Shown one piece after another: positions 7,281 to 13,573 of a DNA stretch of 13,869 nucleotides. How positions within the stretch are numbered: the first letter of the stretch is position 1; each line of letters opens with the position of its first letter. The translations under genes and the position numbers were made by a program. Under the pieces are notes generated by a model. It worked only from the letters and a program-made list of their open reading frames with translations. It was not told the origin of the DNA and ran no database searches. This DNA is from Schleiferiaceae bacterium (GTDB lineage Bacteria > Bacteroidota > Bacteroidia > Flavobacteriales > Schleiferiaceae), in NCBI GenBank assembly GCA_030829675.1, contig JAURAE010000028.1, positions 1 to 13,869 on the forward strand, read 5' to 3'.

Positions 7281-8318
7281 TTAATCAAACATTCGCTTCT
7301 TTGAAGAAGCATTCCATCCCATAGATAATCCGAATCTAAAAGACGAGCCATCCTTTGGCGGGATGAAATACGCATTAATTGGGAAGTTCATCTCCCCGCT
7401 TTTTACTGTTTTACCTACTGAGAATACCAAGGCTGTACTCACACCGTACACTCCGCGAGAATCGAGTTGACCATCCATCGTTTTAGTAATATCTAGTGTT
7501 GGCCCGAAGGCAAATTCCCATCCAGAATTGTTGTTACGCAATCCATTGAGCACGGTAACATTTGGCACAAAGCGGTTGGCTTCGAGTCCACTGACTAAGG
7601 GAATAAATTCAGCCAATGCCTGCCAATTTCCTGTGGTGATGTAGGCTTTTTCAAACTGGTAACCGAACTGAGACATGATAGGTATTTTTTGATTGAAACC
7701 TCCTTCGCTTGTTGGCTTGGCTAGAATTTGAGCATTAGCACCAGTAACAAATCCGAAGCCCATACGCGGACCTTCTGCAACAATAGTGCGGTCAAAAGGA
7801 TTGTTTAATATGTTCTCATAATCGTTAGCTACAGTCACTCTACGGACCAATTCCGGATCGTTTTCCAAGCCCATCATATCTTTCAAGGTTAGCTCAGCCA
7901 TCAAAAGGTCATTCTTCGGTACATCCACATAATTGCGATTGGCACTGTTCACGAAAGAGCCTTGAGCTACATCGAATAATCTGACCGTTGTACTTACTTT
8001 CTCACCGAGCAAGTTCATAGAGCCGGTAAGAATAAAATCCACTTCGAGCTTCTCTCCTAATTCTTTCAAACAGATTCTTGAATAGCATCCTGTAAAGTCG
8101 ATACTATCACGTTTAGAAATGAACTCGACATCATAATTATCGATGACTTCGTAGTTTTCCATATTGATCATCTCAAGGGTAAGTTTTTGAATGATTTGGT
8201 AGCGTTCTACCTCATTATATCCTCGGGTATCAAAGTCTAAGACTGCCACGGATGGTGTCTTTTGCGCAAACAATGCTACTGTCAACATTGTAAGAAGGGT
8301 AGTTAATTTGAATTTCAT
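7281..8318 (-). CDS. Secreted protein with CsgG/TolB-like N-terminal domain
   Basis: The protein has 345 residues with a signal peptide (MKFKLTTLLTMLTVALFAQ) and no lipobox. Residues about 22-150 look like the CsgG/TolB-N type fold: SVAVLDFDTRG (23-33), a helix, YEVIDNYDVEFI (56-67), then GCYSRICLKELGEKLEVDF (77-95) and ILTGSMNLLGEKVSTTVRLFDV. Cys78 and Cys83 fit the CxxxxC seen in many relatives and could form a disulfide. The C-terminal part (about 185-345) is rich in Gly, Phe and Asn with alternating hydrophobic strands. It might be an outer-membrane beta domain, but that is only an impression. Relatives include CsgG pores and LpoB-like lipoproteins, yet no curli genes lie near. Function is unknown; periplasm or outer membrane is likely. 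A terminator follows 21 bases after the stop. Confidence 0.7.
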   Translation of the reverse strand: MKFKLTTLLTMLTVALFAQKTPSVAVLDFDTRGYNEVERYQIIQKLTLEMINMENYEVIDNYDVEFISKRDSIDFTGCYSRICLKELGEKLEVDFILTGSMNLLGEKVSTTVRLFDVAQGSFVNSANRNYVDVPKNDLLMAELTLKDMMGLENDPELVRRVTVANDYENILNNPFDRTIVAEGPRMGFGFVTGANAQILAKPTSEGGFNQKIPIMSQFGYQFEKAYITTGNWQALAEFIPLVSGLEANRFVPNVTVLNGLRNNNSGWEFAFGPTLDITKTMDGQLDSRGVYGVSTALVFSVGKTVKSGEMNFPINAYFIPPKDGSSFRFGLSMGWNASSKKRMFD

Positions 8319-8509
8319 AACGAATTGTGTTTTGATTATGGTGCTAAGTACCCTCGATTAAAACGCTCCCACAATTCAAAAAATCCCGTTATATGTCTTT
8401 TTATACGGTGTTATACAGATCTAAATCGAATAACTGAATAATTATGACTCATATTTGAGACAATAGTATGTGATAAGCCTGCAGTACATTTGCAAACAAA
8501 GACTCAGCT
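8319..8509. other. Divergent intergenic region (191 bases)
   Basis: This AT-rich stretch separates the divergent CsgG-like gene and the 135-residue gene. It holds a -7 box for the right-hand gene (8485-8492) and a short direct repeat TTATAC at 8401 and 8411, ten bases apart. I see no RNA gene, no riboswitch-like fold and no open frame with family resemblance. Confidence 0.5.
8485..8492 (+). promoter_or_regulatory. Probable -7 box for the 135-residue gene
   Basis: TACATTTG matches TAnnTTTG fully and lies 17 bases before the TTG start at 8510. The predicted leader is about 15 bases. The nearest upstream TTTG (8454-8457) is 27 bases away, longer than the normal spacing. Confidence 0.45.
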
Positions 8510-8917
8510 TTGAAAAAAGACATCATCATTCCAGAGGTTAAAAATGTTTACGTCGCAGCCATTCAACGCGAAGACGAACAAGGCAATAAGAACTGGTGGG
8601 TACACATTATCAATGATACTGAAGGTCCACTAGAACATTTGATGATTCAGAGCCGCGGATATAGTGACTTGGAAACAAAAGGAGGCAAACAAACAGCTAC
8701 CTTAAGAAAGTCCATTAAGGTGCTTCCTGCAAAAAGCGCAGCGAAGCTAGAACCCATCATGCCCGAGGTTTTTGATCTATTCAACGAGTATTGGATCAGC
8801 TTTTTCGAAGATGGTCAAATGAAGGATCGGAAATACATTTTTGGCCCACATACCATTGATGCCAATTTCATGGACCCTATTCCCGTCTTACAAATACAGG
8901 GAATCTTGGTGCGTTAG
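8510..8917 (+). CDS. Conserved-looking 135-residue protein of unknown function
   Basis: The start is TTG at 8510; in-frame stop TAA at 8474-8476 and the lack of any ATG near the N-terminus leave no better choice, and MKKDIIIPEVKNVYVAA looks like a natural beginning. There is no signal peptide or membrane helix, so it should be cytosolic. It alternates beta strands with charged turns: VYVAAIQREDE, NWWVHIIND (28-36), LEHLMIQSRGYSD (41-53), KSIKVLPAKSAAKLEPI (67-83), YWISFFEDGQM (94-104), YIFGP, and a final PVLQIQGILVR. I believe similar small proteins occur across Flavobacteriia as hypotheticals, but I cannot confirm this without a search. It converges with the PnuC-like gene; the two stops overlap in TTAG (8914-8917). 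Confidence 0.65.
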   Translation: MKKDIIIPEVKNVYVAAIQREDEQGNKNWWVHIINDTEGPLEHLMIQSRGYSDLETKGGKQTATLRKSIKVLPAKSAAKLEPIMPEVFDLFNEYWISFFEDGQMKDRKYIFGPHTIDANFMDPIPVLQIQGILVR

Positions 8918-9618
8918 GAGGCGCTGTAATCCTCTCCTTTTCGAACTCGGTGCCATACGATCCATGCAAGCGTAGCATTGACCATGTAGAACGCGTATTT
9001 AGCGACGTAGGCAATGTTGCCAAACAGAATGTTTTGGTAGAGCTTAAGCATATTATATACCTGCCAGCTTGCCCATGAATCTGCATACATGCGAGGCGTA
9101 TTTAGAATTCCGGAATACGTAATCCCAGTGATGATGGCCGTCACTGTGAACTTCGACATTTTATCTCCAATTGGTGCTGAGAGAAAATCTGTGAAACCAA
9201 TGTAGTTCAGACTTATCCCTAAGGCAAAGGCGATCAAAATGTTGATGAAGTACACATAATCGATCTTGCGCGGGACACGATCTTTTTTACGTTTCCAATA
9301 CAAATAGGATACTCCGGCTCCCAGGAATGAAATGGGATACGTCAAGAAGGCTGCTTCGTTGCCTAAGTAATAATCTACAAAGGCAGAATTCACTGCAGTG
9401 AGCAATCCGATGAGGTTTCCTATGTTATTGCGCTTGGTCACTAACCTGGTGACCATCATAGAACCTGCTGCCCCGAACGTAGAGAAGTAGCCTATAGGAA
9501 TTCCTTCGCGTACTGTGAGATGGAAACCTAAGGAAATGGAGACGCCAATAACTAAGGCTACCCCTAGTAGGTCCATCCATTTACTCTCGGTGGTCGCCGG
9601 AACAGTCAATGAAAACAA
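8914..9618 (-). CDS. PnuC-family nicotinamide riboside/mononucleotide transporter
   Basis: The protein has 234 residues from a TTG at 9618-9616. Another TTG lies three codons in, and an ATG is at codon 15 (9576-9574, WMDLLGV), so the start is uncertain. About seven hydrophobic helices are visible (roughly 16-35, 42-60, 65-85, 90-107, 122-142, 155-172, 195-225). The segment RNNIGNLIGLLTAV (63-76) fits the PnuC N-x-x-G-N motif, and SWASWQVYNMLKLYQ (181-195) fits the conserved W-x-x-W...N substrate region. PnuC proteins carry nicotinamide riboside or related pyridine precursors into the cell by facilitated diffusion for NAD synthesis, often with NadR trapping; no nadR is nearby. The SWEET-like fold and the pattern support the family. 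Substrate is inferred, and related vitamin transporters (thiamine type) remain possible. Confidence 0.7.
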   Translation of the reverse strand: MFSLTVPATTESKWMDLLGVALVIGVSISLGFHLTVREGIPIGYFSTFGAAGSMMVTRLVTKRNNIGNLIGLLTAVNSAFVDYYLGNEAAFLTYPISFLGAGVSYLYWKRKKDRVPRKIDYVYFINILIAFALGISLNYIGFTDFLSAPIGDKMSKFTVTAIITGITYSGILNTPRMYADSWASWQVYNMLKLYQNILFGNIAYVAKYAFYMVNATLAWIVWHRVRKGEDYSAS

Positions 9619-9638
9619 CGTGGAATCGATTGCTAGTG

Positions 9639-9646
9639 CTAAAGTA
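9639..9646 (-). promoter_or_regulatory. Possible -7 box for the PnuC-like gene
   Basis: Minus-strand TACTTTAG has one mismatch to TAnnTTTG and would leave a leader of under 20 bases before the TTG at 9618. No -33 TTTG lies at standard spacing. A real promoter here would favour the TTG start over the ATG at 9576. Confidence 0.3.
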
Positions 9647-9683
9647 CGAGGTTGAATGAAATTGGGCCCTTATAAAAATCCAA

Positions 9684-11048
9684 TTATCTCAACAGTTGCA
9701 ATTTCAACGGCGATTCCAACGCGGCACTGCGCAGGACATACATTCCGTTGACCAAATGAGTCGGCAATTCGATGGTGCCGTTTTCAATTGCAGACTCTCC
9801 CACTTTTCGACCATAAACATCAAGGATTTCCATCTTTACGCCCTCTTCCACATGCAGAACGTACACCGTTCCCTTGGATGGATTTGGGTAGACCACTACT
9901 CCATTAGGAGATCTTTCTTCCAGCCCTATGGTCGTGACCGAAATACAATCCGTCCACTCGGTGCAATTCCCTTGTGTGATGAGTGCCGCATAATCGCCAT
10001 TGGCGGAGGCGACATAGGTAGCGGAATTGGCCCCTGAAATCAACGAACTATCGCCGCAGTTTACCCATTGATAGGAGGCATTTGTGGCCAATGCAGATAG
10101 CACAATACCGTTCACCGAAGTCCGAGTATCGACCGTATCAATGGTGAGATCATAGGTAACGATGGAATCACAACCTGCTGATGCTCCAGACACTTGGTTG
10201 AAGGTCCAACTGTAGGTTCCTGTCACATCCCAATAGCCACTGCTATCTGGAATCATGTACTGGCTACAAGCCGTTGCTACTACTGTGTCGTACACGGTTT
10301 GACTTAAATTTTGTCCATAGGTCCAATTCGAACTAGAGCCGCTCAAATTAAAATTTTGCAAGGTCCCATTATTCGTGCCCGCATAGTCCGTCAAGGTCGT
10401 ATTTGAGGAATTACTTCCGTCCGCAACTCCATCATTCATCGTGTAATACAACACGAGGTTACTCGAAGGGGCGCAAATCTCCCCGTTCATATGAGCTTGG
10501 ATTTGACTTTGCGTCAATGCGATGTTCCACAGGCGGAATTCATCGATGTCCCCACCAAAAGGATTAACACCATCAATTCTTCTTCCAATTACAACATTTC
10601 CGGTAGAAGTGTTTGGTGTAGCAGTGAAATTTCCTGACCCACATCCCGCGCCATCAACATACAACTGAACTTTAGTTTGTGCACTTGGGTCGTATACAGC
10701 GGCTACATGGTGCCAATCAGAATCATTGACAGCAACAGTGCCACTAACGCCAGACCCTCCTATTTCAACTCTGATGGAATTCGACCAAAGTAAATTGAAT
10801 GTAAATCGCTTTCCATTCGAAAAAGTTCCCATATCCGCAATCACTTGTTGAACGCCTCCAGCGGCACCTGGAATACAATTTTCGTCTGTCCTTACCCATG
10901 CCTCGAATGTTCGAGCTGCATTACCTTGAATACTGGATTTAGTGGTGGTCACATAATCATCTACTCCATCAAAATGCAGAGCATTGTCGTTTTGACTGTA
11001 TGAGAACGATGAGTAAATAAATGTTGCTAAGAGTAATATTCTTTTCAT
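9684..11048 (-). CDS. T9SS-secreted surface protein with LamG domain and type A sorting domain
   Basis: I chose ATG 11048-11046 (MKRILLLATFIYSSFSYSQ, a signal peptide cleaved near residue 18), giving 454 residues. The 18 extra codons upstream overlap the divergent gene and would bury the signal. Residues about 20-190 form a LamG/concanavalin A-like jelly roll (ALHFDGVDDYV, TFEAWVRT, DWHHVAAVYD, VQLYVDG, GDIDEFRLWNIALT). Residues about 252-303 are one copy of the Bacteroidota adhesin repeat ending GCDSIVTYDLTI. Residues about 307-373 resemble the Ig-like unit with YQWVNC and NGDYAALITQGNC. Residues about 386-454 are a type A sorting domain (VVYPNPSKG, MEILDVYGRKV, GMYVLR). The family is exported by the type IX system and kept on the surface or released. 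A role in adhesion or glycan binding is inferred. No catalytic domain is visible. Confidence 0.9.
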   Translation of the reverse strand: MKRILLLATFIYSSFSYSQNDNALHFDGVDDYVTTTKSSIQGNAARTFEAWVRTDENCIPGAAGGVQQVIADMGTFSNGKRFTFNLLWSNSIRVEIGGSGVSGTVAVNDSDWHHVAAVYDPSAQTKVQLYVDGAGCGSGNFTATPNTSTGNVVIGRRIDGVNPFGGDIDEFRLWNIALTQSQIQAHMNGEICAPSSNLVLYYTMNDGVADGSNSSNTTLTDYAGTNNGTLQNFNLSGSSSNWTYGQNLSQTVYDTVVATACSQYMIPDSSGYWDVTGTYSWTFNQVSGASAGCDSIVTYDLTIDTVDTRTSVNGIVLSALATNASYQWVNCGDSSLISGANSATYVASANGDYAALITQGNCTEWTDCISVTTIGLEERSPNGVVVYPNPSKGTVYVLHVEEGVKMEILDVYGRKVGESAIENGTIELPTHLVNGMYVLRSAALESPLKLQLLR

Positions 11049-11091
11049 TGTGCTTAGGTTTACCTCTCCCGAATTTATCACATTTGTTCTC

Positions 11092-11739
11092 ATGTCTGAC
11101 ATTATTCAAAATACCATTGGGTTTGTACAAAAAACCCTTGCTGATGCTGAAGGCGGGCACGATTGGTTCCACATCGAACGGGTTTGGAAGAATGCGATGC
11201 TCATTGCTAAGGAAGAGGAATGTGATATGGAATTGGTCCAATTAGCTGCGCTTCTCCACGACATCGCAGATTCAAAGTTTCATGCGGGTGACGAGGAAAT
11301 TGGACCCAAAACAGCCGCAAACTGGCTTCGTTCCCAAAACTATCCTCAGGACCGCATTGATCGCATCACATCTATCATTCGTGCTATCAGTTTCAAAGGC
11401 GGCGCCAACGTACATGAGGACCACAGCATTGAGTTCCACATTGTCCAGGATGCCGACCGACTAGATGCCATCGGTGCCATTGGGATTGCGCGCACCTTCA
11501 ACTATGGGGGATTTAAAAACAGAGCCATTTACGATCCAGCGATCGCCCCGAACCTCAATATGACCAAGGAGGAATACAAGAAATCGACGGCACCTACCAT
11601 CAATCACTTTTACGAAAAACTCCTCCTGCTCAAGGATTTAATGAACACAGAGAGCGGAAAAAGAATTGCCGAACAAAGACACGAATTTATGGAAGCATAC
11701 TTGGACCAATTTTACGGGGAATGGAACGGCCAGCGCTAA
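11092..11739 (+). CDS. HD-domain phosphohydrolase, YedJ/YpgQ type
   Basis: The protein has 215 residues from ATG 11092 (MSDIIQNTIGFVQKTL). Fourteen further codons are open upstream but cover the divergent gene's start region. Metal ligands of the HD fold are visible: His27 in GGHDWFHIERV (21-31), His56-Asp57 in LLHDIADSKFH, and Asp120 in QDADRLDAIGAIGIARTFNYGG (119-140), a stretch typical of the COG1418/YedJ group. The B. subtilis relative YpgQ has been reported as a metal-dependent nucleoside-triphosphate pyrophosphohydrolase; E. coli YedJ is poorly characterised. The protein is cytosolic, with no signal or membrane segment. A CACATTTG stretch at 11079-11086 (one mismatch to TAnnTTTG) ends 5 bases before the ATG, which could mean a very short leader. 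It may be followed by the PepSY/TspO operon 39 bases on. Confidence 0.88.
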   Translation: MSDIIQNTIGFVQKTLADAEGGHDWFHIERVWKNAMLIAKEEECDMELVQLAALLHDIADSKFHAGDEEIGPKTAANWLRSQNYPQDRIDRITSIIRAISFKGGANVHEDHSIEFHIVQDADRLDAIGAIGIARTFNYGGFKNRAIYDPAIAPNLNMTKEEYKKSTAPTINHFYEKLLLLKDLMNTESGKRIAEQRHEFMEAYLDQFYGEWNGQR

Positions 11740-11747
11740 ATCTGTGC

Positions 11748-11755
11748 TATCTTTA
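11748..11755 (+). promoter_or_regulatory. Possible -7 box for the PepSY/TspO operon
   Basis: TATCTTTA, one mismatch to TAnnTTTG, lies 23 bases before the ATG at 11779. A -33 TTTG is not seen. If it is not used, the operon would be read through from the HD gene, 39 bases upstream. Confidence 0.35.
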
Positions 11756-11778
11756 CAGCATCTAAACCCCAACAAATT

Positions 11779-12276
11779 ATGCTCACCTTCAGAGTACTAC
11801 ACCGCTACCTTGGCTTTTTCCTAGCCGGAATCATGATGATTTATGCCGTTTCAGGCATTACCCTAATTTTTAGAAACACCGATACCTTCAAACAAGAGGT
11901 TCAAAAAGAGATCACTGTAGAAGCAGGCCTAACCGAAGAAACACTGGGCCCTGCCTTGAGAATACGCGATCTTAAAGTAATTGATAACGACGGTACGATC
12001 TTAGTTTTTGAGCAAGGTGCCTACAATCCTGAGACAGGGGAAGCGAAATTCACAGCTAAAGAGCTACCCGGTTGGCTCGACAAGCTAACGCATTTGCATA
12101 AAGCCACCACCAACGATCCATTATACTACTTCAACATGTTTTTTGGGGCGTCGCTATTCTTCTTTGCCGTTAGCGCCTTCTTTATGTTCGTGCCAAAATC
12201 ACCTATATTCAAGAAAGGACTTTGGTTCACTGTAGGTGGAATCATCCTTGCAATCATCATGCTATATGTCGGATAA
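11779..12276 (+). CDS. PepSY-associated TM helix protein
   Basis: The protein has 165 residues from ATG 11779. HRYLGFFLAGIMMIYAVSGITLIFRN (8-33) is the typical first helix of PepSY-associated TM proteins, with His8 and Arg9 just before the membrane. A soluble segment of about 85 residues follows (34-118, with DGTILVFEQGAYNPETGEAKF, reminiscent of a shortened PepSY unit), then LDKLTHLHKAT with His110 and His112, a second helix (about 120-140) and a third (about 146-164). The full PepSY_TM proteins (iron-uptake and reductase relatives) have four helices and about 350-500 residues; this is a short form. The His residues near the membrane could bind metal or haem, but that is a guess. It is the first gene of a cluster with a small TM protein (11-base overlap) and TspO. 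Confidence 0.75.
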   Translation: MLTFRVLHRYLGFFLAGIMMIYAVSGITLIFRNTDTFKQEVQKEITVEAGLTEETLGPALRIRDLKVIDNDGTILVFEQGAYNPETGEAKFTAKELPGWLDKLTHLHKATTNDPLYYFNMFFGASLFFFAVSAFFMFVPKSPIFKKGLWFTVGGIILAIIMLYVG

Positions 12277-12445
12277 TAAAGTTTCAACAAGACAAGGACT
12301 CGCCATTGGTGGCGGGCTGTTCCTAGGTATGGGCTTAGGTTTTATGCTTATTCCAATTTTAGGCGGAACCGCCATGGTGGGTGGAATTATCGCAGGTATG
12401 GGTATTGGATTGTTCACCGCTGCATTTATGAAAGATAAGCTATGA
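12266..12445 (+). CDS. 59-residue two-helix membrane protein
   Basis: I chose ATG 12266 (MSDNKVSTRQGLAIGG). It overlaps the PepSY gene end by 11 bases in another frame; an ATG 30 bases upstream is possible but gives a polar, non-membrane start. Two glycine-rich hydrophobic segments are visible (about 12-31 and 34-54) joined by a tight LGGT turn, with charged ends (MSDNKVSTR and MKDKL). This fits a helical hairpin with both ends in the cytoplasm. The glycine spacing (GGGLFLGMGLG, GGIIAGMGIG) allows close helix packing or self-association. I do not recognise a family. Its stop TGA overlaps the TspO ATG (ATGA, 12442-12445), so it is likely translated with TspO and may be a partner of it or of the PepSY protein. 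Confidence 0.65.
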   Translation: MSDNKVSTRQGLAIGGGLFLGMGLGFMLIPILGGTAMVGGIIAGMGIGLFTAAFMKDKL

Positions 12446-12894
12446 GACTCCTCCTCTTTTTCGTTTTGAATTTTGGTGCCCTAGCGTTGGGCAGTTACTT
12501 GATGGGCGAAGGCCCCATGGGCAGTTGGTATACCAACCTCAATAAGGCTCCATGGACACCTCCGGGTTGGGTATTTGGTGTGTCTTGGACCTTGATCATG
12601 ATCTGTTTAAGCATTTTCATGAACAAAGCCGTTCAAATTGAAGCACTTAGCAAGACTATTTTATGGATTTATGGGGTCCAATTGGTCCTGAACATCCTTT
12701 GGAATCCACTGTTCTTCGACCTGCATTGGATGGGAATCGCTTTAATTGAAATCATCCTGTTGGTCTTTGTGGTCGGCTTCATGGCCATCAAGGCAAAGCC
12801 CTATCTACCACAGCTTACCTGGCTGCTTACTCCCTATGTAGTGTGGCTAAGTATCGCGATTACGCTAAACGCCTACGCACTGCAGAACAATTAA
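12442..12894 (+). CDS. TspO/MBR family protein
   Basis: The protein has 150 residues with five predicted membrane helices (about 3-21, 43-63, 74-92, 95-115, 121-147), the family topology and length. Conserved TspO stretches are visible: WYTNLNKAPWTPPGWVFG (29-46), NILWNPLFFD (84-93) and the cavity/CRAC side PYVVWLSIAITLN (131-143). TspO proteins bind porphyrins and sterol-like ligands in the membrane and in bacteria are linked to tetrapyrrole turnover, oxidative stress or light response; some break down protoporphyrin IX in vitro. It overlaps the small TM gene by ATGA, and its stop shares TTAA (12891-12894) with the convergent DUF1080 gene. The link with a PepSY-type protein suggests, without proof, a tetrapyrrole-related membrane unit. 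Confidence 0.93.
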   Translation: MRLLLFFVLNFGALALGSYLMGEGPMGSWYTNLNKAPWTPPGWVFGVSWTLIMICLSIFMNKAVQIEALSKTILWIYGVQLVLNILWNPLFFDLHWMGIALIEIILLVFVVGFMAIKAKPYLPQLTWLLTPYVVWLSIAITLNAYALQNN

Positions 12895-13568
12895 CGTCTT
12901 AGGGTGATGTCCTTGAATTGGACACGCCCTTTCCAAGCTTGTAGTCCTATACGTCCGTTTCTTGGCTTACCAAAGGTGTCGTACTCCTCAAATTTGGATG
13001 CGGCTACCGCTGCCTTCCAAGATTCACTGTTCAAATCCATCTGCGCTGTCTGAATCCCGTTTAAGAAATAGGTAATCACACCGCCTTTCATGTGAACTTC
13101 TGTTTGGTTCCAGTCCCCTTGGTGATAAAGGGAGGAATCTGGCAATTCTTGAAATCCGTATAAAGCACCACTCATCCTCGTAGGATCTCCGTAATTGTGG
13201 TTGGTGGTATCGCTGTGATCAAGAATTTGGTATTCTACTCCACTCATCCAGGGAGCAGCGAGGCTGTGAGTTTCTAATACATGAAAGAACATACCGCTGT
13301 TGCCCGCAGAATCGACCCGCCAACTGCATCGAAAAATGTAATCGCCCTCGTAGGTAAAATCCGTCACCAGATCGCCAAAAGCACCGTCATTGCTCGGATC
13401 GCACGTTAACAATCCCTCTTCGACGGACCAAATTGAGGGTGTTTTTTCCTCGTTGTACAGGTGCCAACCACTCAGGTCTTCACCATTAAATAATGAGATT
13501 TCTATGGGTTGCTCTTCAGGTGTACACGCCAAAAGCAGCGCAGAAACGGCAATATGTAGGTATTTCAA
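12891..13568 (-). CDS. DUF1080 (LamG-like, putative glycoside hydrolase) lipoprotein
   Basis: The protein has 225 residues from TTG 13568-13566, 5 bases after the gltD stop; no ATG lies before the signal. The signal ends in ALLLAC, so Cys15 should be lipidated and the protein placed in the envelope, probably at the outer membrane. From residue 24 it follows the DUF1080 (3-keto-disaccharide hydrolase) pattern: SLFNGEDLSGW, WSVEEGLLTC, YIFRCSWRV, NSGMFFHV, SGVEYQILDHSDTTN, WNQTEVHMKGGVITYFLNG and a final GRIGLQAWKGRVQFKDITL. The length matches a single-domain form. Some relatives cleave 3-keto-glycosides, but many are uncharacterised binders, so the activity is inferred. It follows gltD in the same direction, which is functionally unexpected. 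Its stop overlaps the tspO stop. Confidence 0.88.
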   Translation of the reverse strand: MKYLHIAVSALLLACTPEEQPIEISLFNGEDLSGWHLYNEEKTPSIWSVEEGLLTCDPSNDGAFGDLVTDFTYEGDYIFRCSWRVDSAGNSGMFFHVLETHSLAAPWMSGVEYQILDHSDTTNHNYGDPTRMSGALYGFQELPDSSLYHQGDWNQTEVHMKGGVITYFLNGIQTAQMDLNSESWKAAVAASKFEEYDTFGKPRNGRIGLQAWKGRVQFKDITLRR

Positions 13569-13573
13569 GGTCT

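Noticed and set aside
8401..8416. Direct repeat TTATAC with 10-base spacing
   Set aside because: It is too short and AT-rich to claim an operator; it is noted only in the intergenic entry.
8914..9618. Idea that the 234-residue membrane protein is a thiamine transporter under a TPP riboswitch
   Set aside because: No riboswitch-like conserved stretch is present in the 65 bases upstream, and the W-x-x-W/N motif fits PnuC as well or better.
9664..9669. GGGCCC palindrome between the LamG and PnuC-like genes
   Set aside because: Six bases with no loop and no T-run do not make a terminator; it is likely chance.
11748..11763. TGCT...AGCA small hairpin after the HD gene
   Set aside because: The stem has only 4 base pairs and no T-tract, so it is not a terminator.
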